Origin: an uncultured SAR86 cluster bacterium
GTDB lineage: Bacteria; Pseudomonadota; Gammaproteobacteria; Magnimaribacterales; D2472
Direction of reading: 5' to 3'
DNA length: 64,000 nucleotides
Assembly: GCA_902623535.1 (NCBI GenBank)
Contig: CACNUA010000002.1
Coordinates: 1-64,000, forward strand
Made by a program: the position numbers and the translations under genes. Positions within the stretch are counted from its first letter, which is position 1; every line of letters starts with the position of its first letter. Shown piece after piece: positions 26,259 to 36,317 of this stretch. The notes beneath the pieces were generated by a model. That model saw nothing but the letters and a program-made list of their open reading frames with translations, did not search any database and was not told where the DNA came from.

Positions 26259-29033
26259 TCAGGCAAGTGATTTTAGTACATCATCAATTGAATTTAGAAT
26301 CTTTTTGAAGTTTTTTTCTTCAATAGCGCCTTGAGCAAAATCATTTCTGCCACCACCCTTGCCACCATGTAACTCGGTCATTTTAGAAATTAATGTGCTT
26401 GCAGGAATTTTATCTACTAGATCCTGAGAGACACCGGTAACAAGAAGATGATTTTTATCTGACTTGCCAAGCATCACACAACATGTATCAGTTTTAGTAT
26501 CCAAAGCCTTGTCCATATTTGATCTGAGCTCCTGTATGTTAGAAGATTCAAATTCATAAACCTCAACTTGAATCCCATTAAACGAAAGCGATTTATATTC
26601 TGTAGGTTCAGATTTTGTATTGACCTTAGACTTGCTGAGCTGCTTAAGTTCTTTATTTTCCTTTAATATGCTGTTAACTTTAGCAACCAATTGATCAGTT
26701 GGAACATTGAGTTTTTCTTTTAAACTATTTAAGTATCCCAACGAACTCTGAATTTCAGTAAGCTGGATTATATTTTTTATATTGGGCTTAGATTCTAGAT
26801 TAGTCTTGGATTGTTTACCCTTCTTTAAATCTTTATTTTCTCTTAACAGTACATCAATTCTTGAAGAGAGCTGGTCTTCTGAAACTTTTAGTTTTTCTTT
26901 CAGCTCATTTAAATTTTCTAGTGAATGCTTAATTAAATCTGATGCAGGTTCGCCTACCAAAGCTTCAATTCTTCTGACACCTGAAGATACACTTGATTCA
27001 CTGGTAATGATTAGGGTTTCTATTTCACCAAGTTTTTTAACATGAGTTCCCCCACAGAGTTCAACAGAAAAATTATCTGCCATTGAAAGAACTCTGACCT
27101 CATTTTCATACTTCTCATCAAACATAGCCTCGGCACCAAGCGCAATAGCATCATCCAAATTCATGATTTCGGTTTGCGTATTGGCATTCGTTGCTATTTT
27201 TTCATTAACAATGTTTTCAATTTGTATCAGCTCTTGGTAAGTCACTGCTTTTTTATGACTGAAATCAAATCTTAGTTTTGATGGACCAACAAGTGAGCCC
27301 TTTTGCTGAACATGATTTCCAAGAACTTGTTTCAAGGCCGCATGCAATAAATGTGTTGCCGAATGATGTGCGGCCGATAGATTTCTGTGGAGAGGCTCTA
27401 CTTGTGAAGAAACTTTTTCATTTAGTGAAACGTTTCCATCCATCACTTCAACCTCATGCACAAAAACTTTTCCAAGCTTAGTACAATCGGTAACTTTAGC
27501 TTTGAAACTATCATTCAAAATAAAGCCCTGGTCCCCAATTTGTCCACCAGATTCTGCGTAAAAAGGCGTTTTATCTAATACGATAAGAGCATTTTCTTCC
27601 TTTGAAACCGTTTTTTGATTTTTGCCCTCAACCCAAAGCCCAAGAACCTCACTTGCTTCAGAAGACAAAGATTCGTAACCCAAAAATACAGTTTCAGGAA
27701 GTCCATCAACTGAAATTTTATTTTGTTTGAACTTATTTGCCGCCTTTGAAGATGATTTTTGTTTATCCATTTCTTGATTGAAAGTCTTTTCATCCACAGA
27801 AAAGTTGTTTTCCCTTGCAACATCTCGAGTTAAATCAAAGGGAAATCCAAAAGTATCATGCAATTTAAAAGCTACTTTTCCTGAAACAATATTGTTTTTT
27901 GATTTTTTGATTTCTGCATCTAATATTTCCATTCCATTAGCTAAAGTTCTATAGAATTGGTCTTCCTCTTCAAAAATAATTGTTTTTATATCAGAGCTTT
28001 TTTCTTTCAGAGTTGGGTAAGCCGGCCCCATTTCCTTTACCAACACTTCTAATAGCCTACTCAAAAAAGGTTTGCTATGACCTAACTTATAGCCATGTCG
28101 AACTGCCCTTCTCAGAATTCTTCTTAGAACATATCCCCTTCCTTCATTACTTGGTAAAACACCATCTAAAATTAAGAAAGCTACTGACCTTATATGATCA
28201 GCAATGACCTTATGTGACTCGGAACCACTTGAGCCAATAAGTTTCTCTGAGGATGAAATTATGTTCTTAAAAAAATCTATCTCATAATTCGAGTTAACGC
28301 CCTGCATTACCGCTGCAATTCTTTCTAATCCCATGCCTGTATCTACTGAGGGTTTTGGTAATTCATGCATTTTTCCATCTTTATCTTTGTTAAATTGCAT
28401 AAAAACTAGATTCCAAATTTCAACAAATCTATCGCCCTCATCCCCATCTGAGCCGGGAGGTGTTCCATCATATTTTTCTCCATGATCGTAATAGATCTCA
28501 GAGCATGGTCCACAGGGGCCTGTATCTCCCATTGACCAGAAGTTATCTTCTTCTCCTAAAAATACTAGTCTTTCCTTACTTATACCTATTTTCTCTAGCC
28601 AAATTTTTGCCGCCTCATCATCATCCTGATATACAGATATCCAAAGCTTATCTTTTTCAAGTTTAAGATGATTCGTTAAGAACTCCCATGCCATTTCAAT
28701 AGCTTCGGTCTTGAAATAGTCACCAAAACTAAAGTTACCCAGCATTTCAAAAAATGTATGATGCCTAAGTGTATAGCCAACATTTTCAAGATCATTATGT
28801 TTTCCGCCTGCCCTGATGCATCTTTGTGAAGAAGTTGCTCTAAGTGATTTTGGTTGTTCTTGACCTAAAAAAATATCTTTAAATTGAACCATACCCGCGT
28901 TTGTAAATAATAAGGTTTCGTCATTGCCTGGAACTAAAGAAGATGACTCAATGATCGCATGATCATTGGCTTTAAAATATTCAAGAAATGCCTTTCTAAT
29001 TTCAGCCGTTTTCAAATTAAAAAACCTCTTCAA
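26259..29033 (-). CDS. alaS: Alanyl-tRNA synthetase with duplicated linker
   Basis: A 924-residue AlaRS, about 50 residues longer than usual. The catalytic domain has FTNAGMVQFKDIFLG, AGGKHNDLENVG and HHTFFEMLGNFSFGDYF. The editing domain has HHSATHLLHAAL and CGGTH near 665. Between the editing domain and C-Ala (GGKGGGRNDFAQG near 890) lies a helical linker in two copies, 704-763 and 764-813, sharing SLxxLNxLKEKL, DQL, LxEN and KSK positions. The extra copy explains the length. It starts 17 bases inside the dienelactone hydrolase gene. Confidence 0.97.
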   Translation of the reverse strand: MKRFFNLKTAEIRKAFLEYFKANDHAIIESSSLVPGNDETLLFTNAGMVQFKDIFLGQEQPKSLRATSSQRCIRAGGKHNDLENVGYTLRHHTFFEMLGNFSFGDYFKTEAIEMAWEFLTNHLKLEKDKLWISVYQDDDEAAKIWLEKIGISKERLVFLGEEDNFWSMGDTGPCGPCSEIYYDHGEKYDGTPPGSDGDEGDRFVEIWNLVFMQFNKDKDGKMHELPKPSVDTGMGLERIAAVMQGVNSNYEIDFFKNIISSSEKLIGSSGSESHKVIADHIRSVAFLILDGVLPSNEGRGYVLRRILRRAVRHGYKLGHSKPFLSRLLEVLVKEMGPAYPTLKEKSSDIKTIIFEEEDQFYRTLANGMEILDAEIKKSKNNIVSGKVAFKLHDTFGFPFDLTRDVARENNFSVDEKTFNQEMDKQKSSSKAANKFKQNKISVDGLPETVFLGYESLSSEASEVLGLWVEGKNQKTVSKEENALIVLDKTPFYAESGGQIGDQGFILNDSFKAKVTDCTKLGKVFVHEVEVMDGNVSLNEKVSSQVEPLHRNLSAAHHSATHLLHAALKQVLGNHVQQKGSLVGPSKLRFDFSHKKAVTYQELIQIENIVNEKIATNANTQTEIMNLDDAIALGAEAMFDEKYENEVRVLSMADNFSVELCGGTHVKKLGEIETLIITSESSVSSGVRRIEALVGEPASDLIKHSLENLNELKEKLKVSEDQLSSRIDVLLRENKDLKKGKQSKTNLESKPNIKNIIQLTEIQSSLGYLNSLKEKLNVPTDQLVAKVNSILKENKELKQLSKSKVNTKSEPTEYKSLSFNGIQVEVYEFESSNIQELRSNMDKALDTKTDTCCVMLGKSDKNHLLVTGVSQDLVDKIPASTLISKMTELHGGKGGGRNDFAQGAIEEKNFKKILNSIDDVLKSLA
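26600..26924 (-). repeat. In-gene tandem duplication in alaS
   Basis: Codons 704-763 (26924-26745) and 764 onward (26744 to about 26600) encode two alignable helical hairpins. Identities include SL..LN.LKEKL.V..DQL and L.EN.(D/E)LK....SK...(T/N)..(S)KP/EP. The period is 60 codons. The DNA copies have diverged, so the event is not recent. Confidence 0.85.
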
Positions 29034-29727
29034 AAAATAATTTCATTGAGTTCCATGACCTTTGATTTGCTGTTTCATTATATTGCGTTCCAAAAGAAGG
29101 ATCATTGGCTTCAGGATTTGTAAAAGCATGCATTGCTTTGCCGTATGAAATAAACTCCCAATTTGCATCAGACTCATCCATCTCATCATAAAAATCTTGC
29201 ACAATATCTCTTGGCACCATTGGATCTTTATCACCATGCAAGACTAATATTTTTGAATGTATTTTATTTATAGGTTCCTCAGAGCGATTAAGAAGACCAT
29301 GAAAGCTTACTACACCTGAAACATCCAATCCCGATCTAGCAATTTCTAGTACAGCCATGCCCCCAAAGCAATAGCCAATTAATCCTATTTTGCCTCCATC
29401 AATTGATGGATGTAACTTAACCGCGCTGATCGCACTTGCCACTCTAGCCCTAAATTTTTTTCTATTATCTACAAATGGCTTTATCAGAGCTTGATTCTCT
29501 TCAATGTTTTTACCATTTACGCCATTACCAAAGATATCTATTGCCAATCCAGCATAACCAAGCTTAGCAAGCTCTTTAGCCTTATTAATTTCAAAGTCAC
29601 TTATGCCTTTCCAAGTATGAGCTACCAAAACTGCAGGGCAGCTCGATGAGCTTTCAGGTAAAAATAAAACACCTTTACAAGTAGTGCTTTCATCAGCATA
29701 GTCAAAATTTATTTCTTCAATGTCCAT
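29017..29727 (-). CDS. Dienelactone hydrolase family protein
   Basis: A 236-residue alpha/beta hydrolase of the dienelactone hydrolase family. The nucleophile is cysteine in IGYCFGG near residue 118, the acid is in HGDKDPMVP near 170 and the base is in KAMHAFTNP near 200. DLH family members open dienelactones or related esters in the cytosol. It overlaps alaS by 17 bases and its start abuts the stop of the gamma-class protein, with a shared operon down to pyrC. The substrate is unknown. Confidence 0.88.
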   Translation of the reverse strand: MDIEEINFDYADESTTCKGVLFLPESSSSCPAVLVAHTWKGISDFEINKAKELAKLGYAGLAIDIFGNGVNGKNIEENQALIKPFVDNRKKFRARVASAISAVKLHPSIDGGKIGLIGYCFGGMAVLEIARSGLDVSGVVSFHGLLNRSEEPINKIHSKILVLHGDKDPMVPRDIVQDFYDEMDESDANWEFISYGKAMHAFTNPEANDPSFGTQYNETANQRSWNSMKLFFEEVF

Positions 29728-30242
29728 TAAATTCCTTGTGCCTTATATCTCTTGTAATTTTCAACATAAAAACCTGCATTAAGTTGAGGAATTTTTTGTT
29801 CCTCGGCATCCAACTTTTTTTTAATTTTTCCAGGTATACCCATAACTAGAGAACCATCAGGAATTACTGAACCCTCAGTAATGAGAGCTTTTGCACCAAT
29901 AATGCAGTTCTTACCAATTTTTGCATTATTTAGAATTACTGCTCCTATTCCAATGAGGCTTCCATCACCAATCTTACAACCATGCAGCATGGCCATGTGG
30001 CCAATCGTGACATTCTTACCTATGATGCAAGGACATCCTGGATCAGTGTGTATTACAGAATGTTCCTGAATATTGCTGCCTGCTCCGATAGTTATTGGCT
30101 CATTATCACCTCTTATGGTGCACTGAAACCAAATACTCGAGTCCTTTTCCATTATTACATTACCAATTACTGTTGCATTTGGAGCCACCCAAAAATCATC
30201 CCCATCAGTAGAAAGTTTTTTTCCATCTAGTTCTATAATCAT
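29727..30242 (-). CDS. yrdA: Gamma-carbonic-anhydrase-like hexapeptide repeat protein (YrdA type)
   Basis: A 171-residue left-handed beta-helix protein. Repeated IG.G..I..(N/G)..(I/V) hexapeptides run from about 50 to 140, and the metal histidines appear in EHSVIHTDPG, NVTIGHMAMLHG. That matches the gamma-carbonic anhydrase/YrdA family, where many members show no measured anhydrase activity. The start overlaps the Nudix gene stop by four bases. Confidence 0.88.
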   Translation of the reverse strand: MIIELDGKKLSTDGDDFWVAPNATVIGNVIMEKDSSIWFQCTIRGDNEPITIGAGSNIQEHSVIHTDPGCPCIIGKNVTIGHMAMLHGCKIGDGSLIGIGAVILNNAKIGKNCIIGAKALITEGSVIPDGSLVMGIPGKIKKKLDAEEQKIPQLNAGFYVENYKRYKAQGI

Positions 30243-30826
30243 GCTGAATCAGCCTCATCAATTGTTATGTTTGCATCAAAACATAAATTTAAAAAATTTA
30301 CAGTTATCATTGCGGTGAGTCCCCAAATCTTTTGATGATTAAACTCCCAAGTTGGAACCATCCAGGTTGAGCCGTGTCTATCAATTCTTTCCTTTTTTAT
30401 ATTTTTAAGATCTAGCAGATAATAAAGTGGGACTGTGAAAATATCTGCAATTTCACTATTTGCTCTGAATTCCTGCTCTGCATTAATTTCATAAACCATG
30501 GGATTTACCTCAATCTTATGTCTAGATATAAGGTAATTCATTTGGCCGAGTAATGAAGCATCCTTACTATTTAGATTTATTTCTTCATTTGCTTCTCTTA
30601 GAGCTGTATGAGAAAGATCTTTATCATTTGGTTCTACTTTGCCTCCAGGAAAACTAACCTCACCTGAATGAGTGGACATGGATTTTGACCTTTGCGTGTA
30701 GATAATCTCAGGATTATCTCTGAGATGATTATAGTTAAGTAAACCAATTAGTACTGCTGCCTGCGGTTGTCCGGATGGTCTTTCACGTATTTCAGAATCT
30801 AGTTTATACTTGATGTCCTTTATCAT
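30239..30826 (-). CDS. nudL: CoA-pyrophosphatase-type Nudix hydrolase (NudL)
   Basis: A 195-residue Nudix hydrolase. The Nudix box is GGKVEPNDKDLSHTALREAN followed by EEI, starting near residue 61, preceded by THSGEVSFPGG, the NudL/CoA pyrophosphatase signature (LLTRR...H.GQ(V/I)(S/A)FPGG). These enzymes split CoA and acyl-CoA into 4'-phosphopantetheine compounds and ADP. In a cell with many CoA esters a housekeeping role in CoA turnover fits. It is first in the minus-strand operon leading to lysC and pyrC. Confidence 0.88.
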   Translation of the reverse strand: MIKDIKYKLDSEIRERPSGQPQAAVLIGLLNYNHLRDNPEIIYTQRSKSMSTHSGEVSFPGGKVEPNDKDLSHTALREANEEINLNSKDASLLGQMNYLISRHKIEVNPMVYEINAEQEFRANSEIADIFTVPLYYLLDLKNIKKERIDRHGSTWMVPTWEFNHQKIWGLTAMITVNFLNLCFDANITIDEADSA

Positions 30827-30876
30827 TTGATAATTTTAACTATTTATACAAATAAATTCTTTAGTTAGGAGAAGAA

Positions 30877-31413
30877 TTGAAATACTGTTCAAAATGCGGA
30901 AGCGAAAACATTCAATTTAAGATTCCTGCTGGTGATAATTTAAAAAGATATTGCTGTGATGACTGCGGAGCAATTTATTACACCAATCCAAATGTTGTTG
31001 TAGGAGCTTTATGTAAATATGAAGACAAAGTTTTGCTTTGCAAAAGAAATATTCAGCCAAGGCTAGGATTATGGACATTGCCGGCAGGTTTTTTTGAGAA
31101 CGGAGAGACACTTCAGCAAGGAGCTATTAGAGAGACTAAAGAAGAAACTCAAGCGGATATAAATATTATTCAACCGTATACTCTATTTAGTCTGACACAT
31201 ATTAGTCAGTTACATTATTTCTATATTGCTGAATTAACTAAACCCAAATTTGGTCCTACACCTGAAAGCTCTGAGGTAGCATTATTCACTGAAGATGAAA
31301 TACCATGGGATGAGATAGCTTTCCCAACGGTTTATAAAACTCTAAAACATTTCTTTGAAGACTCCAAAACTAATACTTTTGAATACAAAGAAGAAGAAAT
31401 TAAGCTTGGTTAA
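30877..31413 (+). CDS. Nudix hydrolase with N-terminal zinc ribbon
   Basis: The start is TTG at 30877, with TTAGGAGAAGAA as a good ribosome site. The 178-residue protein has a zinc ribbon (C4, C7 and a C26/C27-xx-C30 pair) then VVVGALCKYEDKVLLCKR and a Nudix box GFFENGETLQQGAIRETKEE followed by T. This resembles ADP-ribose or NADH pyrophosphatase-type proteins (NudC-like ribbon on a shorter frame). It is divergent from nudL and its stop overlaps that of the NIF3-type gene by four bases. Confidence 0.88.
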   Translation: MKYCSKCGSENIQFKIPAGDNLKRYCCDDCGAIYYTNPNVVVGALCKYEDKVLLCKRNIQPRLGLWTLPAGFFENGETLQQGAIRETKEETQADINIIQPYTLFSLTHISQLHYFYIAELTKPKFGPTPESSEVALFTEDEIPWDEIAFPTVYKTLKHFFEDSKTNTFEYKEEEIKLG

Positions 31414-31718
31414 ATCTCAACTGCAATAAATTCAAATGCAGGTGTCTCATATGGATGAGATTCTATTAGAGTGTTTGCAGCTCTGTCTTTGAGATTTTTG
31501 GGACACAACATTTCTACCCTATACTCATCAACAAAAGTTAGAACATTTTCAATACCAATGTATGGTTTTGAATCTTCTCTAGGTAAAAATTGTCCTTTGC
31601 CCTTTACCTCCCATGCGCAATTTTTGTAATTACCTTGAACTCCGCACCCAATTTCAAACAAAGATTTTTTTGTCTTATCAAGGTGTGACTCCGGAACAAA
31701 AAAAATTAATTTATACAT
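31410..31718 (-). CDS. Short NIF3/CutA-like domain protein
   Basis: I start at the ATG at 31718 (MYKLIFFVPESHLD), which overlaps the purL stop by eight bases. The 102-residue product equals the ferredoxin-like insert domain found inside NIF3/YqfO proteins: FFVPESHLDKTKKSLFEIG, CAWEVKGKGQF and ESHPYETPAFE. Stand-alone copies are known in gammaproteobacteria and may bind metal or small ligands. The function is unknown. Confidence 0.8.
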   Translation of the reverse strand: MYKLIFFVPESHLDKTKKSLFEIGCGVQGNYKNCAWEVKGKGQFLPREDSKPYIGIENVLTFVDEYRVEMLCPKNLKDRAANTLIESHPYETPAFEFIAVEI

Positions 31719-34700
31719 CTTGAGTAAATTTATACGCATTGATAAACATTTGCATCCATGGCGAATAATTGTCATTACTCTTAGGATGCCAAGATAGCTG
31801 AGCCATTCGAAAAACCCTTTCAGGATGTGGCATCATAATGGTTACTCTGCCATCTGCTGCAGTAAATCCAGTGGCTCCATCAATAGAGCCGTTTGGATTA
31901 ATCGGATAATCATTAGAGCAATTGCCACTAGAATCACTAAAATTTATTGCTACTTGTTTGGATGCATACAATTGATTAATGCAGTCCTCTTCGAACACAG
32001 CTCTTCCTTCGCCATGCGCAACAGCAACTGGCATCATCCAATCTCTCATATCTCTGAGCAATATTGAATCAGAGTCACCCACTTTTACTTGACTTAATCT
32101 TGCTTCAAATTGTTCTGATTCGTTATGAACAAATCTTGGCCAATGATTTGCTCCTGGTATCAAGTTTTTTAGATGTGAAAGCATTTGGCATCCATTACAT
32201 ACGCCTAAAACAAACTTTGATTGATCTTCAAAAAAAGACGAGAACATTTCCTGAAGTTTTTCACTGAATTTAATATTCGATGCCCAGCCTCCTCCAGCTC
32301 CCAGAACATCTCCATATGAAAAACCACCGCAGGCTGCAAACCCATGAAAAGAATCTAAGCTCAATGAGCCATCTATAAGGTCCTGCATATGTAAGTCAAT
32401 TGCGTCAAAGCCTGCCAAAGTGAATGCAGCTGCCATCTCAATATGACCATTCACTCCTTGCTCTCTTAGAATAGCAACTTTTGGTCTTATGTCTTTTTTT
32501 ATTTCTGGCAGGTCTAGAGCATATTTGAAATCTGATTTATAAATAAGGCTTAAATCTTCAAACTTTTCAATAGTATTAGTTTCACTCTCAACACAAACTG
32601 GATTATCTCTTTCCATTCTTATTTTAGTAGAGGTTTCCTGCCAAGCTTTTTCAAGTTCAACACACGAAGAGCTAAAAATATTTTTCATTTGTCTATCAAA
32701 AATCTGGAGTTCATAAGCCGTGGAAGTAACTCCACATTTTTCAATTGAGCAGCCGATTTTTGTGAGCTTATTGCTTAATTCATCAACCTCTCCTTTGTAC
32801 TGAATGATTAAGCCAAGCTCTTCATTGAATAATTCACTATGAATTTGATCATCTGATGTAGACAGAAAAATATCTAAACCAACTTTATTAGTAAAAGATA
32901 GCTCACATAAAGCTGCAAGCATTCCTCCATCAGAAATATCATGTAGAGCTGTTATTTTTTTATTTAATATTTCGTTTTGGATTAAATTAAATAGCTCTCT
33001 AATTTGTTTGGCATTTTCTACATCTGGCGTCTCTAGACTCAGCTGGTCTTCAATTAATGCAAGTATTGAGCCGCCCATTCTTTGATAATCTGAAAGTTTG
33101 ATGTAATACAAATCATGAGAACTAGATTCCAATTCTGTAGTGATTGCCAGCCTTGTATCAATCACTGGAGCCATTGCTGATATTACTCCAGTTAAAGGAG
33201 ACTTAACTTCAAAATTCTGTCCCTCTTCAACCCATTTTGATCTCATTGATAAAGAGTCTTTTCCAACAGGGATTGAGATATCCAGCTCACAACAAATCTT
33301 TGATAAAGCCTCTACACCCTCCCTCAATGCCAAGTCATCTTTATTGCTCCCACAGGCAGCCATCCAATTAGCCGATAATACAACGCGATCTAATGATTTT
33401 ATTGGCGCACTCATTAGATTAAAGATTGACTCAGCTAGAGCCATACGCATTGAAGCGCTTGGATTCGAAATTGCAATTGATGGCTTTTCTCCCATTGAGA
33501 TTGCTTCGCCGTGATATTCAGTGAAGGAGTTGTTCACCATAGAGTAATTTGAAGTCGGGACCTGATATTTTCCTACCATCTGATCTCGTGTTATCAAACC
33601 ACCTACTGTTCTATCTCCAATGGTAATTAAAAACTGTTTAGATCCAACTGTAGGATGCTTTAGAACTTTAAGAATATTTTTTTCTAAACTATCTTTTGCT
33701 TTGAAATCATGAAAATTTTTTGGGTGTTCTGAAGAAACATTAATCTTAGTTTTAGGTAGATCACCAAAAAGCATATCCAGTGGAACATTCACTGGCATAA
33801 AGCTGCTATCAGGGCTTGCTACACGCACAAACTGATCCTTAATAGTCTTTCCAACAATTGCATAGGGGCATCTTTCGCGACTACATATATCTTCAAATAT
33901 TTTTTTATCATCAGGATGAATAGCCAAAACATATCTCTCTTGAGATTCATTGCACCATATTTCCATTGGGGTCATACTTTTATCAGCAACTGGAACCTTT
34001 CCTAGATCTATATCAACGCCCCATCCGGTATCTTTTGCTAACTCAGGAATTGCATTAGAGAGACCGCCTGCACCAACATCATGAATAAATTTAATAATAT
34101 TTTCTTTCTTTGAAATACATGTATTAATGACTTCTTGACACCTTCTCTCCATTTCAGCATTGCCTCTCTGAACAGAAGCAAAATCCAATTCCTCTTCACT
34201 TTCTCCTGAAGAAACTGATGAAGCGGCTCCGCCACCAAGACCAATAAGCATGGATGGGCCACCCAACACAATTACCAAGTGATTATGGTCTATGCCTCCC
34301 TTTAAGCTGTAAGCATCTTTAATCTGCCCGATACCTCCTGCAAGCATAATTGGTTTGTGATATCCGTATGCACTTTTTTCTTTACTGGTTTTTGTTTGTA
34401 AAACCCTGAAATAGCCTAAAGTACAAGGTCTACCAAATTCATTGTTAAATGCTGCCGCACCAATCGGCCCTTCTATCATTATATGTTTTGGAGATGCGAT
34501 CCTATTAGGAAAAGGAGCTTTCTGTTTGGGCATGTTATCGTCATCCAGATTAAGGTTTGATACATTAAATCCGACAAGGCCAGTTTTTGGTTTAGCTCCA
34601 GAGCCAGTAGCACCCTCATCTCTAATTTCACCACCAGAGCCTGTAGCAGCACCTGGAAAGGGAGAAATTGCCGTTGGATGATTATGCGTTTCTACCTTTA

Positions 34701-35538
34701 TTAGAGTGTTCATTAATTGAGACTCGAATTTATAAACATCTTTAGAATTTTGTTCTAGTAAATTCGAAACCTCGCCACTTATAACAGCAGCATTATCTTT
34801 GTAAGCAGAAATAAGATGGGGCTTATCTCCTTTGCTTGTTTGCTTTATCAAATCAAACAAAGACGATTCAACCTTGTTACTGTCAAGAGACCAATCAGCA
34901 TTAAAAATTTTATGTCTGCAGTGTTCAGAGTTCGCTTGAGCAAACATCATTAATTCAGATTCAGTTGGATCTCGTTTTTCATTTGAATAGAAAATATCAA
35001 GATATTCTATTTCATCATTTGATAAGGCTAATCCTAATTCTGAGTTTGCGATCTTTAAAGCATCGATGCCTTTATTACAAAAATCTATAACACGCTGATC
35101 TTTAGATGATAAAGAAGAATCAAAAAATTCAAGCGGAGGTTTTTGAAATATAGATTGAGTCATTGGATCAAAAATTGCTTCTAACTGAAAATCATCAATT
35201 TCAAATCCTACTAAATTGAATCCGACAAATTTCTCAATTCGTAATTGATCAAAACCAATATTTTTTAAAATATCGCCGGCCTTAGAAGACCATGGCGAAA
35301 TGGTCCCAAGACGTGCACCAATATAGAAAGAGCAGTTTTTAAGTGTTTCTTCTGCATGAAGAACTTCCTTAAACTTATCAGCATCTAGAGCCTTTTTAGA
35401 GTTGATCAAAAAATAATCATTTGCGGTCAAAGAAATCTTACTACTTAGATTTTTTTTAAGCTTGGCTTTTAAGCGAGATAATTGGGCGCTAGAAAAACTT
35501 GATTGACCTTGCAGGAACAAGTTAAAACTTTTTGACAC
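31711..35538 (-). CDS. purL: Phosphoribosylformylglycinamidine synthase
   Basis: The 1275-residue large-type PurL (FGAR amidotransferase), fourth step of purine synthesis. The N-terminal domain and FGAM-synthase half contain VKVETHNHPTAISPFPGAATG-like text (KVETHNHPTAISPFPGAA near 285) and GGGAASSVSSGESEEELDFA near 425. The C-terminal glutaminase has the nucleophile in VLGVCNGCQML near 1135 and HGEGRA near 1190. Full length and intact. It is divergent from the transglycosylase gene with about 20-38 bases between them. purF, the first step, is at 47932-49410. Confidence 0.97.
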   Translation of the reverse strand: MSKSFNLFLQGQSSFSSAQLSRLKAKLKKNLSSKISLTANDYFLINSKKALDADKFKEVLHAEETLKNCSFYIGARLGTISPWSSKAGDILKNIGFDQLRIEKFVGFNLVGFEIDDFQLEAIFDPMTQSIFQKPPLEFFDSSLSSKDQRVIDFCNKGIDALKIANSELGLALSNDEIEYLDIFYSNEKRDPTESELMMFAQANSEHCRHKIFNADWSLDSNKVESSLFDLIKQTSKGDKPHLISAYKDNAAVISGEVSNLLEQNSKDVYKFESQLMNTLIKVETHNHPTAISPFPGAATGSGGEIRDEGATGSGAKPKTGLVGFNVSNLNLDDDNMPKQKAPFPNRIASPKHIMIEGPIGAAAFNNEFGRPCTLGYFRVLQTKTSKEKSAYGYHKPIMLAGGIGQIKDAYSLKGGIDHNHLVIVLGGPSMLIGLGGGAASSVSSGESEEELDFASVQRGNAEMERRCQEVINTCISKKENIIKFIHDVGAGGLSNAIPELAKDTGWGVDIDLGKVPVADKSMTPMEIWCNESQERYVLAIHPDDKKIFEDICSRERCPYAIVGKTIKDQFVRVASPDSSFMPVNVPLDMLFGDLPKTKINVSSEHPKNFHDFKAKDSLEKNILKVLKHPTVGSKQFLITIGDRTVGGLITRDQMVGKYQVPTSNYSMVNNSFTEYHGEAISMGEKPSIAISNPSASMRMALAESIFNLMSAPIKSLDRVVLSANWMAACGSNKDDLALREGVEALSKICCELDISIPVGKDSLSMRSKWVEEGQNFEVKSPLTGVISAMAPVIDTRLAITTELESSSHDLYYIKLSDYQRMGGSILALIEDQLSLETPDVENAKQIRELFNLIQNEILNKKITALHDISDGGMLAALCELSFTNKVGLDIFLSTSDDQIHSELFNEELGLIIQYKGEVDELSNKLTKIGCSIEKCGVTSTAYELQIFDRQMKNIFSSSCVELEKAWQETSTKIRMERDNPVCVESETNTIEKFEDLSLIYKSDFKYALDLPEIKKDIRPKVAILREQGVNGHIEMAAAFTLAGFDAIDLHMQDLIDGSLSLDSFHGFAACGGFSYGDVLGAGGGWASNIKFSEKLQEMFSSFFEDQSKFVLGVCNGCQMLSHLKNLIPGANHWPRFVHNESEQFEARLSQVKVGDSDSILLRDMRDWMMPVAVAHGEGRAVFEEDCINQLYASKQVAINFSDSSGNCSNDYPINPNGSIDGATGFTAADGRVTIMMPHPERVFRMAQLSWHPKSNDNYSPWMQMFINAYKFTQDV

Positions 35539-35558
35539 TGAACTTTTTCTAAAATATT

Positions 35559-36317
35559 GTGGTTTTAATTATAGAGGTGAATCAAATTAAAAAGATAAAA
35601 AAGATAAGAATTAATCGAACTATTTTTTTTGTTTTATCAGTTATGATTTTTACGTTCAGTTGTTCTGATCAATCTCTCAATGATGAACAATTATCAAGTT
35701 CATGCGCAAATACTAAGGAAAAACTTTGGTCATTATCTAACCTATCAGAATTTGAAAAAGATAAGTTTAATCTTCTCTATCAAGAAAGACTTTTATCTTA
35801 TATTGATGAATTTAAAGAAGCTGCAAAATTGAATAATCTTGACTGGGAATTATTGGCAGCAATAGCCTTTCAGGAATCCCAATGGAATCCAAAAGCTAGG
35901 TCTGCAACTCAGGTTAAAGGCATGATGATGTTAACTCTTCCAACTGCTAAATCTTTGGGAGTAGACAACAGATTGGATCCTGTTCAAAGTATTAATGGAG
36001 GAGCAAGTTATATAGCAAAGTTAATTGATGAAATAAATTTCGGTACATCAACTGGTGATAAGATTTCAATTGCACTTGCTGCCTATAACCTTGGCGTTGG
36101 AAATATCAATAGATATCTAAGAGAAATCCAAATAAATTTAAATAAAGAGAATTTTGAAATCACTTGGGATGATCTATCTAGTTTTTTAACTGAAGAAGTT
36201 AATCATAGTGAACTGGCAGGTAATTCCACAAACTATAAAAGAGGCATTCAAGCAGTAGATTATGTTACTAGAGTTAAAGATTACTATTATTTAATCCTAG
36301 GATTAGAATGCAATTAG
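35559..36317 (+). CDS. MltF-type lytic transglycosylase, catalytic domain only
   Basis: A lipoprotein of up to 252 residues; the GTG at 35577 is an equally good start. The signal ends at IFTFSC (C35). The rest is an SLT domain with the catalytic glutamate at about E106 in [13 protein letters not shown], then [16 protein letters not shown] and [10 protein letters not shown]. This text is close to MltF, but the N-terminal periplasmic-binding-like regulatory domain of MltF (about 230 residues) is missing. It cleaves peptidoglycan glycan strands with 1,6-anhydro product formation. Its stop overlaps uvrB by four bases. Confidence 0.88.
   Translation: MVLIIEVNQIKKIKKIRINRTIFFVLSVMIFTFSCSDQSLNDEQLSSSCANTKEKLWSLSNLSEFEKDKFNLLYQERLLSYIDEFKEAAKLNNLDWELLAAIAFQESQWNPKARSATQVKGMMMLTLPTAKSLGVDNRLDPVQSINGGASYIAKLIDEINFGTSTGDKISIALAAYNLGVGNINRYLREIQINLNKENFEITWDDLSSFLTEEVNHSELAGNSTNYKRGIQAVDYVTRVKDYYYLILGLECN

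Noticed and set aside
33140..33514. Open frame antisense to purL
   Set aside because: Shadow of the purL coding sequence; low-complexity translation without family match.
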